A stretch of DNA of 41,971 nucleotides from Phycisphaerales bacterium (GTDB lineage: Bacteria > Planctomycetota > Phycisphaerae > UBA1845 > PWPN01): assembly GCA_012729595.1 (NCBI GenBank), contig JAAYCU010000255.1, positions 1 through 41,971 on the forward strand, written 5' to 3'. This document shows positions 1-7,655 of the stretch, piece by piece (the first letter of the stretch is position 1; each line of letters starts with the position of its first letter). The notes beneath the pieces are model-generated. The model was not told the DNA's origin. It was given only the letters and a program-made list of their open reading frames with translations, and made no database searches. A program made the position numbers and the translations under genes.

Positions 1-1490
1 ACCGTCTCTCCCAGCTTCATCGCGAGCTGGAAGAGGCAAGCATGTGGGGCAACGTGGAGGCCGATCAGCTTGCCCGACTGCGCGAGGTGGGTCTTGAAGT
101 GCGTTTTTTCGCCGTGCCGAGCCGGAACTTGGGTCAGGTGCGGGCGGATGTGGTGCAGGAGTTGTGGTCCTGGCCGGGCAAACGAGTGTTGACGGCCATC
201 GTGGTTCGCTCGGGAGCGCCCGAAGTGCCCGAGGGCAGCGAGGAGATCATGCCTCCGCGACGCGGGGTTGACCGCATTCGAGCCGAGGCTCACGAATGTC
301 AGGCCACCTTGGAGAAGGACGCCCAGCGGCTTAGGCAACTGGCCTATCTCCAAGCCCGGATGCAACAAGATGTGGTCCGTCTGACCCATCAGGCGGAGTA
401 CGAGGCGGCCTTGCGGGGGGGGGTTGGCGACGATCATCTTTTCGCCCTGCAGGGCTGGGTGCCCGCGGACATAGCCCCTACTCTGGAAACGAAGTTGGCC
501 GAGGCGGATATTCCCAGCGCGATGCGTTTGGTGGAACCCGCCCCGGACGAGCAGCCCCCGACCCTGATCCGTTATCCGCGTCTGGCCCGGCCGATCGCCG
601 GTCTATTCGACATTCTGGGAACCGTCGCCGGGTATCGTGAATTCGACGTTTCCATAGCCTTCATGATTGCCCTGCCGCTGTTCGCCGCGATGCTGACCAG
701 CGACGGCGGGTACGGCCTGGTGTTTCTCGTTGGCCCGTTCCTGATGTACCGGAAGGCCTGTGCGGCCCTGGGCCAGAGCCTGATCCACCTGGTAATGGTC
801 GTGGGGGCGGCCTCGGTCGTCTGGGGCTTGTTATGTGGCAGCTTCTTCGGACACACCTGGTACACACCGCTAATTGAGGTCAATTTGAGCGAAGGCTCCC
901 GTATCCTGCTGATGCGGATCAGCTTTATCCTGGGAGCTATCCACCTTTGCCTGGCCCATTTGTGGCATGCGGTTCGGCTGTTCCCCGACCTGCGTTTCCT
1001 GAACAAGGTCGGGTGGGCTTTGATTATCTGGGGCATGTTCGGCGTAGTGCAGAATTTCGTGATCAAGTCCCCGTTCAACTGGGGCACGCCGTGGCCTTAC
1101 CTGTTGCTAGTGGGAGCCGCACTTGCGGTAGTCTTTCGGCAACCCTCGCGGCGCGTATTTCATGCCCTCGGCGTCGGCCTGGCGGACATGCCTTTATCGA
1201 TCCTCTCGGCGTTTTCCGACGTGATCAGCTATGTGCGGCTTATGGCCGTCGGGCTGGCCAGTACGGTATTGGCCATGAATTTTAACGAGATGGCCTTCGA
1301 TATGCCGCATTGGGTGTTGACGGTCTTGGTACTCGTTTTGGGACATGCGTTGAATCTCGGGCTCGTGATGATCGCGTTGTTCGCACATGGCGTTCGTCTG
1401 AATATGCTGGAGTTCTCTAATAATCTGGGAATGCAATGGACGGGGCATCCGTACAAGCCCTTCCTCGAGCAAACTACACAGGAGCATTGA
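1..1490 (+). CDS. ntpI: V-type ATP synthase subunit I, 5'-truncated by window edge
   Basis: Membrane stator/proton-channel subunit (a-subunit homologue) of a V-type ATPase, carrying ions between the K ring and the membrane. The reading frame is open to the left edge, so the visible 495 or so residues are the C-terminal part of a protein that is normally 600-700 residues long. The first half is a soluble, partly coiled-coil domain (charged and Gln-rich around the ATG at 42 plus 100-130 residues). From about nt 620 on come roughly seven hydrophobic segments, including the family-typical stretch with FSDVISYVRLMAVGLA and the late HALNLGLVMIALFAHGVRLNMLEF segment region. The conserved Arg of SYVRLMA corresponds to the essential arginine facing the K-ring carboxylate. 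The stop overlaps the start of the K-subunit gene (TGATG), so the two are translationally coupled. Family assignment is firm. Confidence 0.93.
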   Translation, partial: RLSQLHRELEEASMWGNVEADQLARLREVGLEVRFFAVPSRNLGQVRADVVQELWSWPGKRVLTAIVVRSGAPEVPEGSEEIMPPRRGVDRIRAEAHECQATLEKDAQRLRQLAYLQARMQQDVVRLTHQAEYEAALRGGVGDDHLFALQGWVPADIAPTLETKLAEADIPSAMRLVEPAPDEQPPTLIRYPRLARPIAGLFDILGTVAGYREFDVSIAFMIALPLFAAMLTSDGGYGLVFLVGPFLMYRKACAALGQSLIHLVMVVGAASVVWGLLCGSFFGHTWYTPLIEVNLSEGSRILLMRISFILGAIHLCLAHLWHAVRLFPDLRFLNKVGWALIIWGMFGVVQNFVIKSPFNWGTPWPYLLLVGAALAVVFRQPSRRVFHALGVGLADMPLSILSAFSDVISYVRLMAVGLASTVLAMNFNEMAFDMPHWVLTVLVLVLGHALNLGLVMIALFAHGVRLNMLEFSNNLGMQWTGHPYKPFLEQTTQEH

Positions 1491-2053
1491 TGATGTTGGT
1501 TGAAGGCGCATTGTTTGGGACCGGGGCTTTGGGCGGGGTCACGCTGTTGGCCGCCGCGGACAATTTCTGGCAGTACCTGGGTCAAATGGGCGACGTACTG
1601 GCCCTGGGGCTGGCGGCCTTGGGCAGTGCCATCGGCATCGGCATGGCCGGTCAAGCGGCGGCCGGGGCCTGGGCCCGTGAAAGCAGGGCGGGCAAAACCC
1701 TGAGTTTCACCTACATCATTCTTCTGGGCATGCCCATCAGCCAGACCCTGTACGCCATGATTGTCATGAACCGGATGCATAGTGTGTTCGAACATCCGGA
1801 GTTGGCGGTGACAAATGCCGGGTTGATGCTGGGGATCGGGCTCGCTACCGGACTGGGAGAAATGTTCTCGGCCTGGATGCAGGGTTTGGTCGGAGCGGCA
1901 GGTATCCGAGCGCTCAGCGAGGGCGAGGGCAAAGGCTTTGCTTTCGTGATTATCGCCATGGGCGTCGTCGAGACCGTAGGTATTTTCGCCATGGTATTCA
2001 TGCTCGGCATGATTCCCGCGTTGCCCGAGGCGGCCGCGGCTGTTGGCGGATAA
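1490..2053 (+). CDS. ntpK: V-type ATP synthase subunit K (rotor ring proteolipid)
   Basis: Proteolipid that forms the ion-carrying rotor ring of the V-type ATPase. The 187-residue product has four transmembrane helices, i.e. the duplicated 16-kDa form with one carboxylate per hairpin pair. I place the start at ATG 1490: it overlaps the subunit I stop and has GGAG five bases upstream. Helix 2 carries S84-Q85, helix 3 Q131 and helix 4 E161. Their spacing (46 and 30) is very close to that of the sodium ligands T64/Q65, Q110 and E139 of Enterococcus hirae NtpK, so sodium coupling is plausible but inferred. I-K as the last two genes resembles the E-x-A-B-D-I-K order of spirochaete and chlamydial operons. 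A run of T bases after a long imperfect CGCCGT/ACGGCG stem near 2070-2118 may end the operon, but this is weak. Confidence 0.93.
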   Translation: MMLVEGALFGTGALGGVTLLAAADNFWQYLGQMGDVLALGLAALGSAIGIGMAGQAAAGAWARESRAGKTLSFTYIILLGMPISQTLYAMIVMNRMHSVFEHPELAVTNAGLMLGIGLATGLGEMFSAWMQGLVGAAGIRALSEGEGKGFAFVIIAMGVVETVGIFAMVFMLGMIPALPEAAAAVGG

Positions 2054-2132
2054 GCGTACTCAGACACGCGCCGTCCGGTCTCTATCCTGATCTCTCGCGA
2101 GTCACGGCGTCCCTTTTTCGGAGGGTACGCTG

Positions 2133-2819
2133 ATGCGGCGTAACACGCTGAATTATCTGGTGGATTTCGCGACTTTGCTGGCGATCCTCGTCATGGTCGC
2201 CACGGGGTTGGTGATCCGTTTCGTCCTTCCGCCGGGGACCGGTGGAGGGCGCGGCGGGCGCGGCTTCGTGCTATGGGGGTTGGGGCGCCACGACTGGGGT
2301 GACGTGCATTTCTGGGCGTCGGTCGTGCTCGGCGTCCTGCTGGTCGTTCACGTCGCCCTGCACTGGTCGTGGGTCTGCACCGTGTCCTATCGTCTGCTGC
2401 GGGGGGCCGAAGCGGCGGGTTCGCCCAGCCCGGCCAAACGCAATGCTTACGGGGTCGCGTTTCTCGTTATTCTCATCGTTATCTTTGGAGGGTTTACCTG
2501 GTACGCCGGGACCACGGTGCGGGAAGTCGCATCGTCGGAGGATGTTGAAGAACATGTGCGGCCCATCGATTCAGACCATTTGCAGGACGAGCGCGGACGG
2601 GATCGGGGAGGCGGGCATTCCTTGGTTCAGGGTTCGATGACTCTCGCGGAAGTCGAGGCCGCCACCGGCGTGCCCGTCGCCATTCTGAAATCCGAGCTTG
2701 GATTACCCGAGAACGTCGCCGACGGCGAGCGCCTCGGGCGGCTGGGCCGTCAGTACGATTTCGATATGGACGAAGTGCGGGACATCGTGACCAAACACCG
2801 TTCCCGCCCGGCCCGTTGA
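2133..2819 (+). CDS. DUF4405-type membrane protein, putative b-type cytochrome-like
   Basis: A 228-residue membrane protein with three clear hydrophobic helices (about residues 8-31, 58-84 and 106-126). H53, H59, H73 and H77 lie in or at the second segment (WGDVHF, VVHVALH). This is the DUF4405 pattern, and the family is thought to resemble the heme-binding helices of cytochrome b561-like proteins; heme binding here is inferred. A charged linker and a soluble C-terminal part (residues 165-225) follow, predicted to be cytoplasmic or periplasmic; it has a regular helical look and ends in an Arg-rich tail. The start at 2133 has GGAGGG about eight bases upstream. It converges on the ferredoxin-ATPase operon with only 8 bp between the stops. 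It could pass electrons to that system, but nothing in the sequence proves it. Confidence 0.75.
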   Translation: MRRNTLNYLVDFATLLAILVMVATGLVIRFVLPPGTGGGRGGRGFVLWGLGRHDWGDVHFWASVVLGVLLVVHVALHWSWVCTVSYRLLRGAEAAGSPSPAKRNAYGVAFLVILIVIFGGFTWYAGTTVREVASSEDVEEHVRPIDSDHLQDERGRDRGGGHSLVQGSMTLAEVEAATGVPVAILKSELGLPENVADGERLGRLGRQYDFDMDEVRDIVTKHRSRPAR

Positions 2820-2827
2820 TCCCACGA

Positions 2828-3838
2828 TCAGGCCGCGTGGTTTGAAAATTGCAGCAAAGTGGCGCTGATCGCAGCCCAGAGGTTTCGGAGGTCGGCCGCG
2901 GCGCCGTGTTTCTCGGCTTCCACCACCGCCTGACCCTGTATCTGGCTACGGGTAAGGGCCTGGTCATAACGGATTTTCCCGGCCAGCGGAATGGATTGCT
3001 CGTTGCAGAACGTCTCGATGCGTGCGGACATGTCTTCGTTGATATCCCACTTATTGATACAGACCGCCATAGGTATACCGAAGTGGCGGGCCAACTGTAC
3101 GACACGCTTGAGATCGTGTTCGCCGCTCGGCGTCGGCTCGGTCACCGCCAGGACGAGATCGGAACCGGTGATGGAAGCGATGACCGGGCAACCGATGCCC
3201 GGCGGCCCGTCCACGATAATCAGCTCGTGATTTCGCTCCTCGGCGATCCGCCGGGCCTCGCGACGAACGGTGCAGACCAGCTTGCCGGAATTTTCGGCGG
3301 CGATACCCAGCCGGGCATGGACCATCGGGCCACAGCGGGTATCCGAGACCATCCATTCACCGCAAAGACATTCGGGGAAATCGATGGCCTGCACCGGGCA
3401 GAACTGCACGCAAACCCCGCACCCTTCGCAAGCGACGGGATCGATATAAAAGGCCGCCTCATCTCCTTGATAACCGGAGGATTCCCTCATGGCCCGGATC
3501 ATCTCGTTCACTCTGACCGGGCAGGAACGCACGCAGAATTCGCAATCCTTGCAGACGCTATTCGAGCCGAACGTCGTCGGCATGCGTACGACCGCTTCGA
3601 ATCGACAATGAGCCAGACAAGCCCCGCAACCGATGCAGTCCTCCTGGCGGATGACGGCCTCGTGGCCGCTATGGAACTCATGGCGTTCGTTGATCCGGGG
3701 CGACATAAGCAGATGCAGATCCGCCGCATCCACGTCGCAATCGGCGATGACGGCCGGTTGGGCCAGCACGGCGAACGAGGCCGCCACGCTCGTCTTGCCC
3801 GACCCGCCCTTGCCGCTGATGATGACCAGTTCCTTCAT
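2828..3838 (-). CDS. MinD/ParA-type P-loop ATPase with three inserted [4Fe-4S] motifs (ORP cluster)
   Basis: A deviant-Walker P-loop ATPase of the MinD/Mrp superfamily with a ferredoxin insertion, the type found in ORP loci of Desulfovibrio (DVU2103/DVU2104 family). The Walker A loop is ISGKGGSGKTS (residues 7-17), and switch II is IVDGPPGIGCPV. Between them lie three cysteine motifs of the CX2CX2CX3C kind: C68/71/74/78, C96/99/102/106 and C137/140/143/147, plus C157 and C159. Its partner upstream has only two. The start is ATG 3838, preceded by AAAGGAC; a TTG further upstream would only add five residues. It lies 11 bp after the sister ATPase and is the last gene of the minus operon. The likely role is ATP-dependent assembly or electron delivery for a metal cofactor. 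That role is inferred from family and context. Confidence 0.88.
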   Translation of the reverse strand: MKELVIISGKGGSGKTSVAASFAVLAQPAVIADCDVDAADLHLLMSPRINERHEFHSGHEAVIRQEDCIGCGACLAHCRFEAVVRMPTTFGSNSVCKDCEFCVRSCPVRVNEMIRAMRESSGYQGDEAAFYIDPVACEGCGVCVQFCPVQAIDFPECLCGEWMVSDTRCGPMVHARLGIAAENSGKLVCTVRREARRIAEERNHELIIVDGPPGIGCPVIASITGSDLVLAVTEPTPSGEHDLKRVVQLARHFGIPMAVCINKWDINEDMSARIETFCNEQSIPLAGKIRYDQALTRSQIQGQAVVEAEKHGAAADLRNLWAAISATLLQFSNHAA

Positions 3839-3849
3839 CCGCTGTCCTT

Positions 3850-4722
3850 TCAAGCGCCCATGCCCGTCTGCCGCGGTGATTGTGCGACTTCCAGGATTCG
3901 GTTCAATAAATTCGCGAATGCTTCTCGATATTCGTCCATGCCGACACAGGCAAGTTCGCCGCGCGAATAGGCTTCGGCCACCCGCCGATCGTCGGGAATT
4001 TCCAGGAGGATGGGGATCCGGTTGCTGGCACAGTACGCTCTGGTGCGCTCATCACCCGAGTCCGCCCGATTGATGACCACGCCGAAGGGAAGTTTGAGGG
4101 CCCGGACCATATCGACGGCCAGTTTCAGATCGTGCAGTCCGAACGGCGTCGGCTCCGTCACCAGCAGCACATAGTCCGACCCCCGCAAGCTCGCGATCAC
4201 CGGGCAGGACGTTCCCGGAGGGGCGTCGATCAGGACCAGATCGGTGTGCGGGGCGGCCGCGAGCACCTTCCGGATCAACGGAGGGCTCATGGCTTCACCG
4301 ACATTCAGCAAGCCGCGGACGAACTGAACTTTTGCGGCGTCCCCGCGATCGATCCTGCCCATTTCGCGCGGGACTTCGGTGATCGCGCCGGTCGGGCAGA
4401 CCAGCTTGCAACCCCCGCAGGCATGGCACATATCCGGATTGACCACGATCGCGCGTCCAAGGCATACAATGGCGCTGAACTGGCAGATTTCACCGCATCG
4501 GCCGCAATAGGTGCATTTCGCTTCGTCCACCTCCGGCACCAGGCGGGTGGCCGGCTCGCTGACGCTGATTCGCGGATTGAGAAAGAGATGGCCGTTGGGT
4601 TCCTCCACGTCGCAATCGAGGTAAGCCACGCCGTGTCCACGATCCGAGGCCACCCAGGCGAGATTGGTGGCCACCGTGGTCTTGCCCGTCCCGCCCTTGC
4701 CGCTGGCCACCGCGATTTTCAT
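3850..4722 (-). CDS. MinD/ParA-type P-loop ATPase with inserted 2x[4Fe-4S] ferredoxin domain (ORP cluster)
   Basis: A 290-residue MinD-superfamily ATPase with a ferredoxin insertion. Walker A is GKGGTGKTT (residues 8-16); two CX2CX2CX3C motifs are at C70/73/76/80 and C99/102/105/109; the switch region IDAPPGTSCPV follows, and then VTEPTPFGLHDL, typical of the family. I chose ATG 4722 (MKIAVASGKGG), which puts the P-loop at the very N-terminus as in homologues; AGGG lies nine bases upstream. ATG 4731 is also possible. It is a paralogue of the next gene downstream (2828-3838), and the two probably act as a heteromer, as such pairs usually occur together. The gap to the DUF89 gene upstream is 58 bp. 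Function in cofactor assembly is inferred. Confidence 0.88.
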   Translation of the reverse strand: MKIAVASGKGGTGKTTVATNLAWVASDRGHGVAYLDCDVEEPNGHLFLNPRISVSEPATRLVPEVDEAKCTYCGRCGEICQFSAIVCLGRAIVVNPDMCHACGGCKLVCPTGAITEVPREMGRIDRGDAAKVQFVRGLLNVGEAMSPPLIRKVLAAAPHTDLVLIDAPPGTSCPVIASLRGSDYVLLVTEPTPFGLHDLKLAVDMVRALKLPFGVVINRADSGDERTRAYCASNRIPILLEIPDDRRVAEAYSRGELACVGMDEYREAFANLLNRILEVAQSPRQTGMGA

Positions 4723-4780
4723 GCCTTGCATCCCTGTCTGATTGGCCGGGTCGTTAACAGACCGACCCGGATTACAATAC

Positions 4781-5686
4781 TTATCTTTCCGCGTTTGCAT
4801 TCAGTCGGGTATGCCCTTGGGGATCATCCGACGAATCGCTTGTCCGGATGGCCAGTTGGCCGACCTCGATGCCGATATCGCGAGCAATGATCGGGCATTT
4901 GACCTTGAGCAGGAAAACGATGCGGTCGTCGGCCTCCGACAGCGTTTCATAATTACCCTGGCCTTTGGCGATAATCAGATCGGCCTGTTCGAAACGCTGG
5001 CGGAACTCGGCGGAACACATCTCGAGAATCGTGCCTGGTACGTCGCTGCCGTTATCGATCACCTGAACCAACTCACAAAGGCCGGCAGCCTCGGCATCCG
5101 CTCGGGTCGCGTCGTTGATTATCGGTGCGCCCTTGACCACGACGGTGACGCGTTCCAGCGACATTTGTTCAATCAGCAACCGATCGAAGACAATTTCTCC
5201 GGCGTTATCCGCCAGATAGAGAATATCCCCTGCCTCTTGGATGCGCCGGTGCAAGGCGTTGACCGCCATCTCATCGATCGGGCTGTCGACAGCGTGCTCG
5301 ATCGCGGCATGAATCTCGTCGTCGGCCAGATGACTCTTGGCCCCAAGATCAATGATGTTTCCGGCGATAGCCATGCGGACGGCGGCACAAAAGGGGTTCG
5401 CGGACGCTTCGATTTCCCGTTTCAGACCGGGATACAATTCCAAAGCATGGGCGTTGGCCTCCTGCTTGGCCTGCCGGTATGGGTCCGCCTGACCCGTCAG
5501 TTCGCGGAGCCGGCGGTGAATCCTCTGGCCCATCCAGGGCGGCGGTTTATCGAACGGCATCTCGGCCGCCAAACGCAAGGTTTCCCGGAGCAGGCGTTCA
5601 TGGATCGCGGGGTCTTCGGTCACCCGCCGGGCCGCATCCAGCGTCTGCCGCACAAAACAAGGTATACACTCAAAGTAAGTCCGCAT
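4781..5686 (-). CDS. DUF89 (ARMT1-like) family protein, archaeal/bacterial subfamily
   Basis: A 301-residue protein of the DUF89 fold, a metal-dependent phosphatase family proposed to remove damaged phosphometabolites. The recognisable family blocks are N-terminal CIPCFVRQTLDAAR, then AGNIIDLGA, LADNAGEIVFDRLLIE, KGAPIINDAT, and DLIIAKGQGNYETL. The Asp and Asn residues in ADNAGE, NDAT and the final block are the expected metal and phosphate ligands. The ATG at 5686 has no strong Shine-Dalgarno sequence and is 78 bp after the ferredoxin gene, so some internal initiation is possible. Bacterial members of this subfamily often sit beside Mrp/MinD ATPase and iron-sulfur genes, as here. The substrate is unknown. 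A second, distant DUF89 protein is encoded at 35814-36869. Confidence 0.85.
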   Translation of the reverse strand: MRTYFECIPCFVRQTLDAARRVTEDPAIHERLLRETLRLAAEMPFDKPPPWMGQRIHRRLRELTGQADPYRQAKQEANAHALELYPGLKREIEASANPFCAAVRMAIAGNIIDLGAKSHLADDEIHAAIEHAVDSPIDEMAVNALHRRIQEAGDILYLADNAGEIVFDRLLIEQMSLERVTVVVKGAPIINDATRADAEAAGLCELVQVIDNGSDVPGTILEMCSAEFRQRFEQADLIIAKGQGNYETLSEADDRIVFLLKVKCPIIARDIGIEVGQLAIRTSDSSDDPQGHTRLNANAER

Positions 5687-5764
5687 TCGGGTTATTCAGC
5701 TTTCCCGGGTACGCTCCGTCAGCCCCCCGACAATTATAACCATAGGCATTTGCCGGAGGCGCGG

Positions 5765-6259
5765 CTAGGAAGCAACCGGCCCCAAATGAATGGCCTCACT
5801 GGGGCATTCGCGAACGCAGATTGCGCAGCCCGTACATTTGGGGGGATCGACCCGGACGGCATCCTCCATCGTAATCGCCCCGGTCGGGCAGACGGAGACG
5901 CAGACGCCGCAAAGCGTACACAACGCTTCGTCAATGATGGCAATCTGCCCCGACGGTTGCGCATCGAGTTCGGCCATACGCGAACGAAGCGAGGTCAGCT
6001 CTCGTTCGAGGGCGTCGGCCTGTTGCCGCAGACCCTCAAGTTCTCCGGTACCCGGCGATCCCGGAGGCGAAACCGACGGCGGGGGTGAAGGTCGATCGTT
6101 GATCGGCTCCTGCATCCATCGGCGGCCTTGGCCACCTTGTCCGCGACCCATGCCGCGTCCTCCACCACCTCCACCTCGCCCCCCACCGCCGCGGCCTCGG
6201 CCACCACCTTGTCCACCACCACCCCCTTGACCTCGTCCTGCACCTCGGCCCCCGGGCAT
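5765..6259 (-). CDS. Ferredoxin with Gly/Arg-rich N-terminus and coiled coil
   Basis: A 164-residue protein in three parts. Residues 1-47 are almost only Gly, Arg and Gln (RGG-like low complexity). Residues 52-72 are Pro/Ser-rich, and 74-100 form a charged heptad-like segment likely to be a coiled coil. Residues 108-158 are a bacterial 2x[4Fe-4S] ferredoxin with C114/117/120/124 and C142/145/148/152. The start at 6259 (MPGGRG) has AAGGAG seven bases upstream and follows the DUF5320 stop by one base (TGATATG), so the two are coupled. The layout echoes the DUF5320 neighbour, which also has a Gly/Met-rich start and a C-terminal coiled coil, so the two proteins may pair through these segments. 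Electron transfer to the ATPases or cofactor proteins is the likely role (inferred). Confidence 0.85.
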   Translation of the reverse strand: MPGGRGAGRGQGGGGGQGGGRGRGGGGRGGGGGGRGMGRGQGGQGRRWMQEPINDRPSPPPSVSPPGSPGTGELEGLRQQADALERELTSLRSRMAELDAQPSGQIAIIDEALCTLCGVCVSVCPTGAITMEDAVRVDPPKCTGCAICVRECPSEAIHLGPVAS

Positions 6260-6260
6260 A

Positions 6261-6623
6261 TCAGTTCTCCTTGACCTGCGATGTTTCAAGTTCGGAAATC
6301 CGCTTGCGGATTTCGTCCAAGGCCCGTTCCATCTGTTCCGCTTGGGTTTTGAGGGCCTCGGTTTCCTGTTGCGGCGCGGGGCCGAAGCCGGTCGCGGCGT
6401 AATTCGGGTTAGGCCACCAGCCTTGTCGAGCCCAGAGCGGCTGGCCTGTCATATAATACCCATGCCGCCAGCCCCGTCCTCGTCCACCGCCACGGCCCCA
6501 GCCCATCCCACGCCCCGGCCCTCCATTCATGAAGCCCGGCACCGGATAACCGGCACAGTAACCCATCGCTCGGCCCGTCATGGGGCCCATCCCCATCGGT
6601 CCGGTTCCATCGCCTGCTGGCAT
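6261..6623 (-). CDS. DUF5320 domain protein (Gly/Met-rich, coiled-coil tail)
   Basis: A 120-residue protein with the DUF5320 signature at its N-terminus: MPAGDGTGPMGMGPMTGRA followed by GYCAGYPVPG. The middle (residues 35-80) is rich in Gly, Arg, Trp and Tyr, and residues 88-114 look like a coiled coil. I start it at ATG 6623, which has AAGGAGG eight bases upstream and matches the family start; ATG 6629 would sit only two bases from the ribosome site. Proteins of this family are common beside NifX/ORP-like and Mrp genes in anaerobes. Their molecular role is not known. C23 is the only cysteine. Confidence 0.85.
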   Translation of the reverse strand: MPAGDGTGPMGMGPMTGRAMGYCAGYPVPGFMNGGPGRGMGWGRGGGRGRGWRHGYYMTGQPLWARQGWWPNPNYAATGFGPAPQQETEALKTQAEQMERALDEIRKRISELETSQVKEN

Positions 6624-6676
6624 GATCATTTCCTCCTTTTCATCGTGTTGAAGTACCAGGTACTTCTTCCTGAAAC

Positions 6677-7042
6677 CTATATCCAGTAATACATCTCGTT
6701 ATGTTGTCCGCGGTCCGGAACATTCGGATCCGCCTGGTACGCATTCAATGCTTCTTTGATCTGGCCGGAACTCACGGTTCTGACCCGGATGTTTTCCGCA
6801 TGCAAGGCCGCCAGAACCTCGTCCCCGACCTTCCCGGTCAGAACCGTATCGATACCCAACTGTCTGATTCTTTGCGCGGCCATTTTTACAGTGTCTTGAG
6901 GGCTCCCGAGACATCGTATGTTGCCATAGGCCGTACACTGTTCGGTTTCGGTATCCACCACCACCAGAAATTTCGCCCGGTCGAAACGCGGATCGATTTC
7001 GTCGGTCAGGTTCGGTCCGTGGGCGGTAATCGCCACTTTCAT
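6677..7042 (-). CDS. NifX/NifB-family (MTH1175-like) metal-cluster-binding protein
   Basis: A 121-residue single-domain protein of the dinitrogenase iron-molybdenum cofactor family (PF02579), which includes NifX, the C-terminal part of NifB and the Mo-Cu orange protein. MKVAITAHGPNL..DPRFDRAKF is the typical first strand and loop; TVLTGKVGDEVLAAL is the central block. The start ATG 7042 overlaps the upstream stop (ATGA) and has TGGAGG six bases before it; the longer upstream frame is not supported. It closely resembles the plus-strand paralogue at 9186 (AHGPNL/AQGPTL, DPRFxRAK). C36 and C44 are visible. It probably carries or protects a metal cofactor made by the nearby ATPases (inferred). 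Confidence 0.88.
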   Translation of the reverse strand: MKVAITAHGPNLTDEIDPRFDRAKFLVVVDTETEQCTAYGNIRCLGSPQDTVKMAAQRIRQLGIDTVLTGKVGDEVLAALHAENIRVRTVSSGQIKEALNAYQADPNVPDRGQHNEMYYWI

Positions 7043-7446
7043 GACTGGCCTCCAGGCTTGTTCGCATTCCTTCGACCACCGTGACAACCAGCCCGGAAGC
7101 GCCGGCGGCGGCCGCAACATCCCGGCATCAGAAAGGATTGGTGGTCAAGTCGCCCTTCGGCGAAGGCCGCCAATACCTCATCCACCTGGCCGCAGACCTG
7201 GGCGATGACCCGCACACCCTCGGCGGACAAGGCCATCTCCAGCGGCCGGGAAATCGCTCCGCAGATCAGGGCATCCGCCCCGAGCCGCCCGAGCCACCTG
7301 GCCCGCTCCATGGGGTTGTCGATGGTCAGGGGGTATTCGCCGCGCCAGGCTTCCCGGCCGTCCTGCATCTCGACCAGCAGCAACCTGGCCGCCACATCGA
7401 ATACCGGGGACACGCGTCCCTGCCATTGGGGTATCGCCACTTTCAT
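7039..7446 (-). CDS. NifX/NifB-family metal-cluster-binding protein with CC(R)n tail
   Basis: A 135-residue member of the PF02579 family. The N-terminus MKVAIPQWQGRVSPVFDVA, the block GADALICGAISRPLE and the C-terminal MPGCCGRRRRF motif are characteristic of a subgroup found in ORP-type loci of anaerobes. The tail after the CC pair is Arg/Gly/Cys-rich. ATG 7446 is used as start since it begins the family domain, although no good Shine-Dalgarno sequence lies before it; a TTG at 7464 would add six residues. It is the first gene of the minus operon and faces the sigma-54 activator gene. A candidate -24/-12 promoter (7460-7475) would start transcription only a few bases before this ATG, which would give a nearly leaderless message. 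Confidence 0.85.
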   Translation of the reverse strand: MKVAIPQWQGRVSPVFDVAARLLLVEMQDGREAWRGEYPLTIDNPMERARWLGRLGADALICGAISRPLEMALSAEGVRVIAQVCGQVDEVLAAFAEGRLDHQSFLMPGCCGRRRRFRAGCHGGRRNANKPGGQS

Positions 7447-7459
7447 CAACCGAACATGT

Positions 7460-7475
7460 CTCAAGAATCATGCCA
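7460..7475 (-). promoter_or_regulatory. Candidate sigma-54 promoter of the minus ORP-type operon
   Basis: On the minus strand the bases read TGGCATGATTCTTGAG. The -24 half matches TGGCACG except for one base; the -12 half has TTG but GA instead of GC. Spacing between the two halves is correct. It would fire close to position 7450. The weak -12 element and the very short leader lower confidence, but the same layout (divergent sigma-54 operon) is known from the Desulfovibrio ORP loci. Confidence 0.45.
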
Positions 7476-7554
7476 ATCGTTCCAGAACAGTGGTTATTGT
7501 TGTAAGATGTATTGTGACAATAAGTTAAATATCTTTATCGATACGCCAACAGAG

Positions 7555-7598
7555 TTGCATAATGCAATACATATATATTTATAGATTGCATTATGCAT
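7555..7598. promoter_or_regulatory. Paired palindromic operator / upstream activator sites
   Basis: Two near-palindromes, TTGCATAATGCAA (7555-7567) and TTGCATTATGCAT (7586-7598), lie 31 bp apart, about three helical turns. Together they form a 13-bp inverted repeat (7556-7568 and 7585-7597) around an AT-rich spacer. A third copy with 11 of 13 matches, TTGCATATTGCCA, is at 9014-9026 ahead of the second operon. Position (about 80 bp upstream of the -24 element of one operon and about 60-100 bp upstream of the activator start) fits binding sites of the sigma-54 activator encoded at 7656. Confidence 0.65.
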
Positions 7599-7655
7599 TA
7601 TTCCGATTATAATGGAACAGAGAGCATTGATTTTGGCTACCGGGAGATGCAGGGC

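Noticed and set aside
2056-2120. Possible terminator after the V-ATPase genes
   Set aside because: The CGCCGT/ACGGCG arms are only six bases and 36 bases apart, so the stem is poor despite the T-run.
2849-6088. Long plus-strand frames (2849-3970, 4132-4890, 4742-6088) opposite the ferredoxin-ATPase operon
   Set aside because: They are shadows of the real minus genes, which have clear cysteine and P-loop motifs and good ribosome sites.
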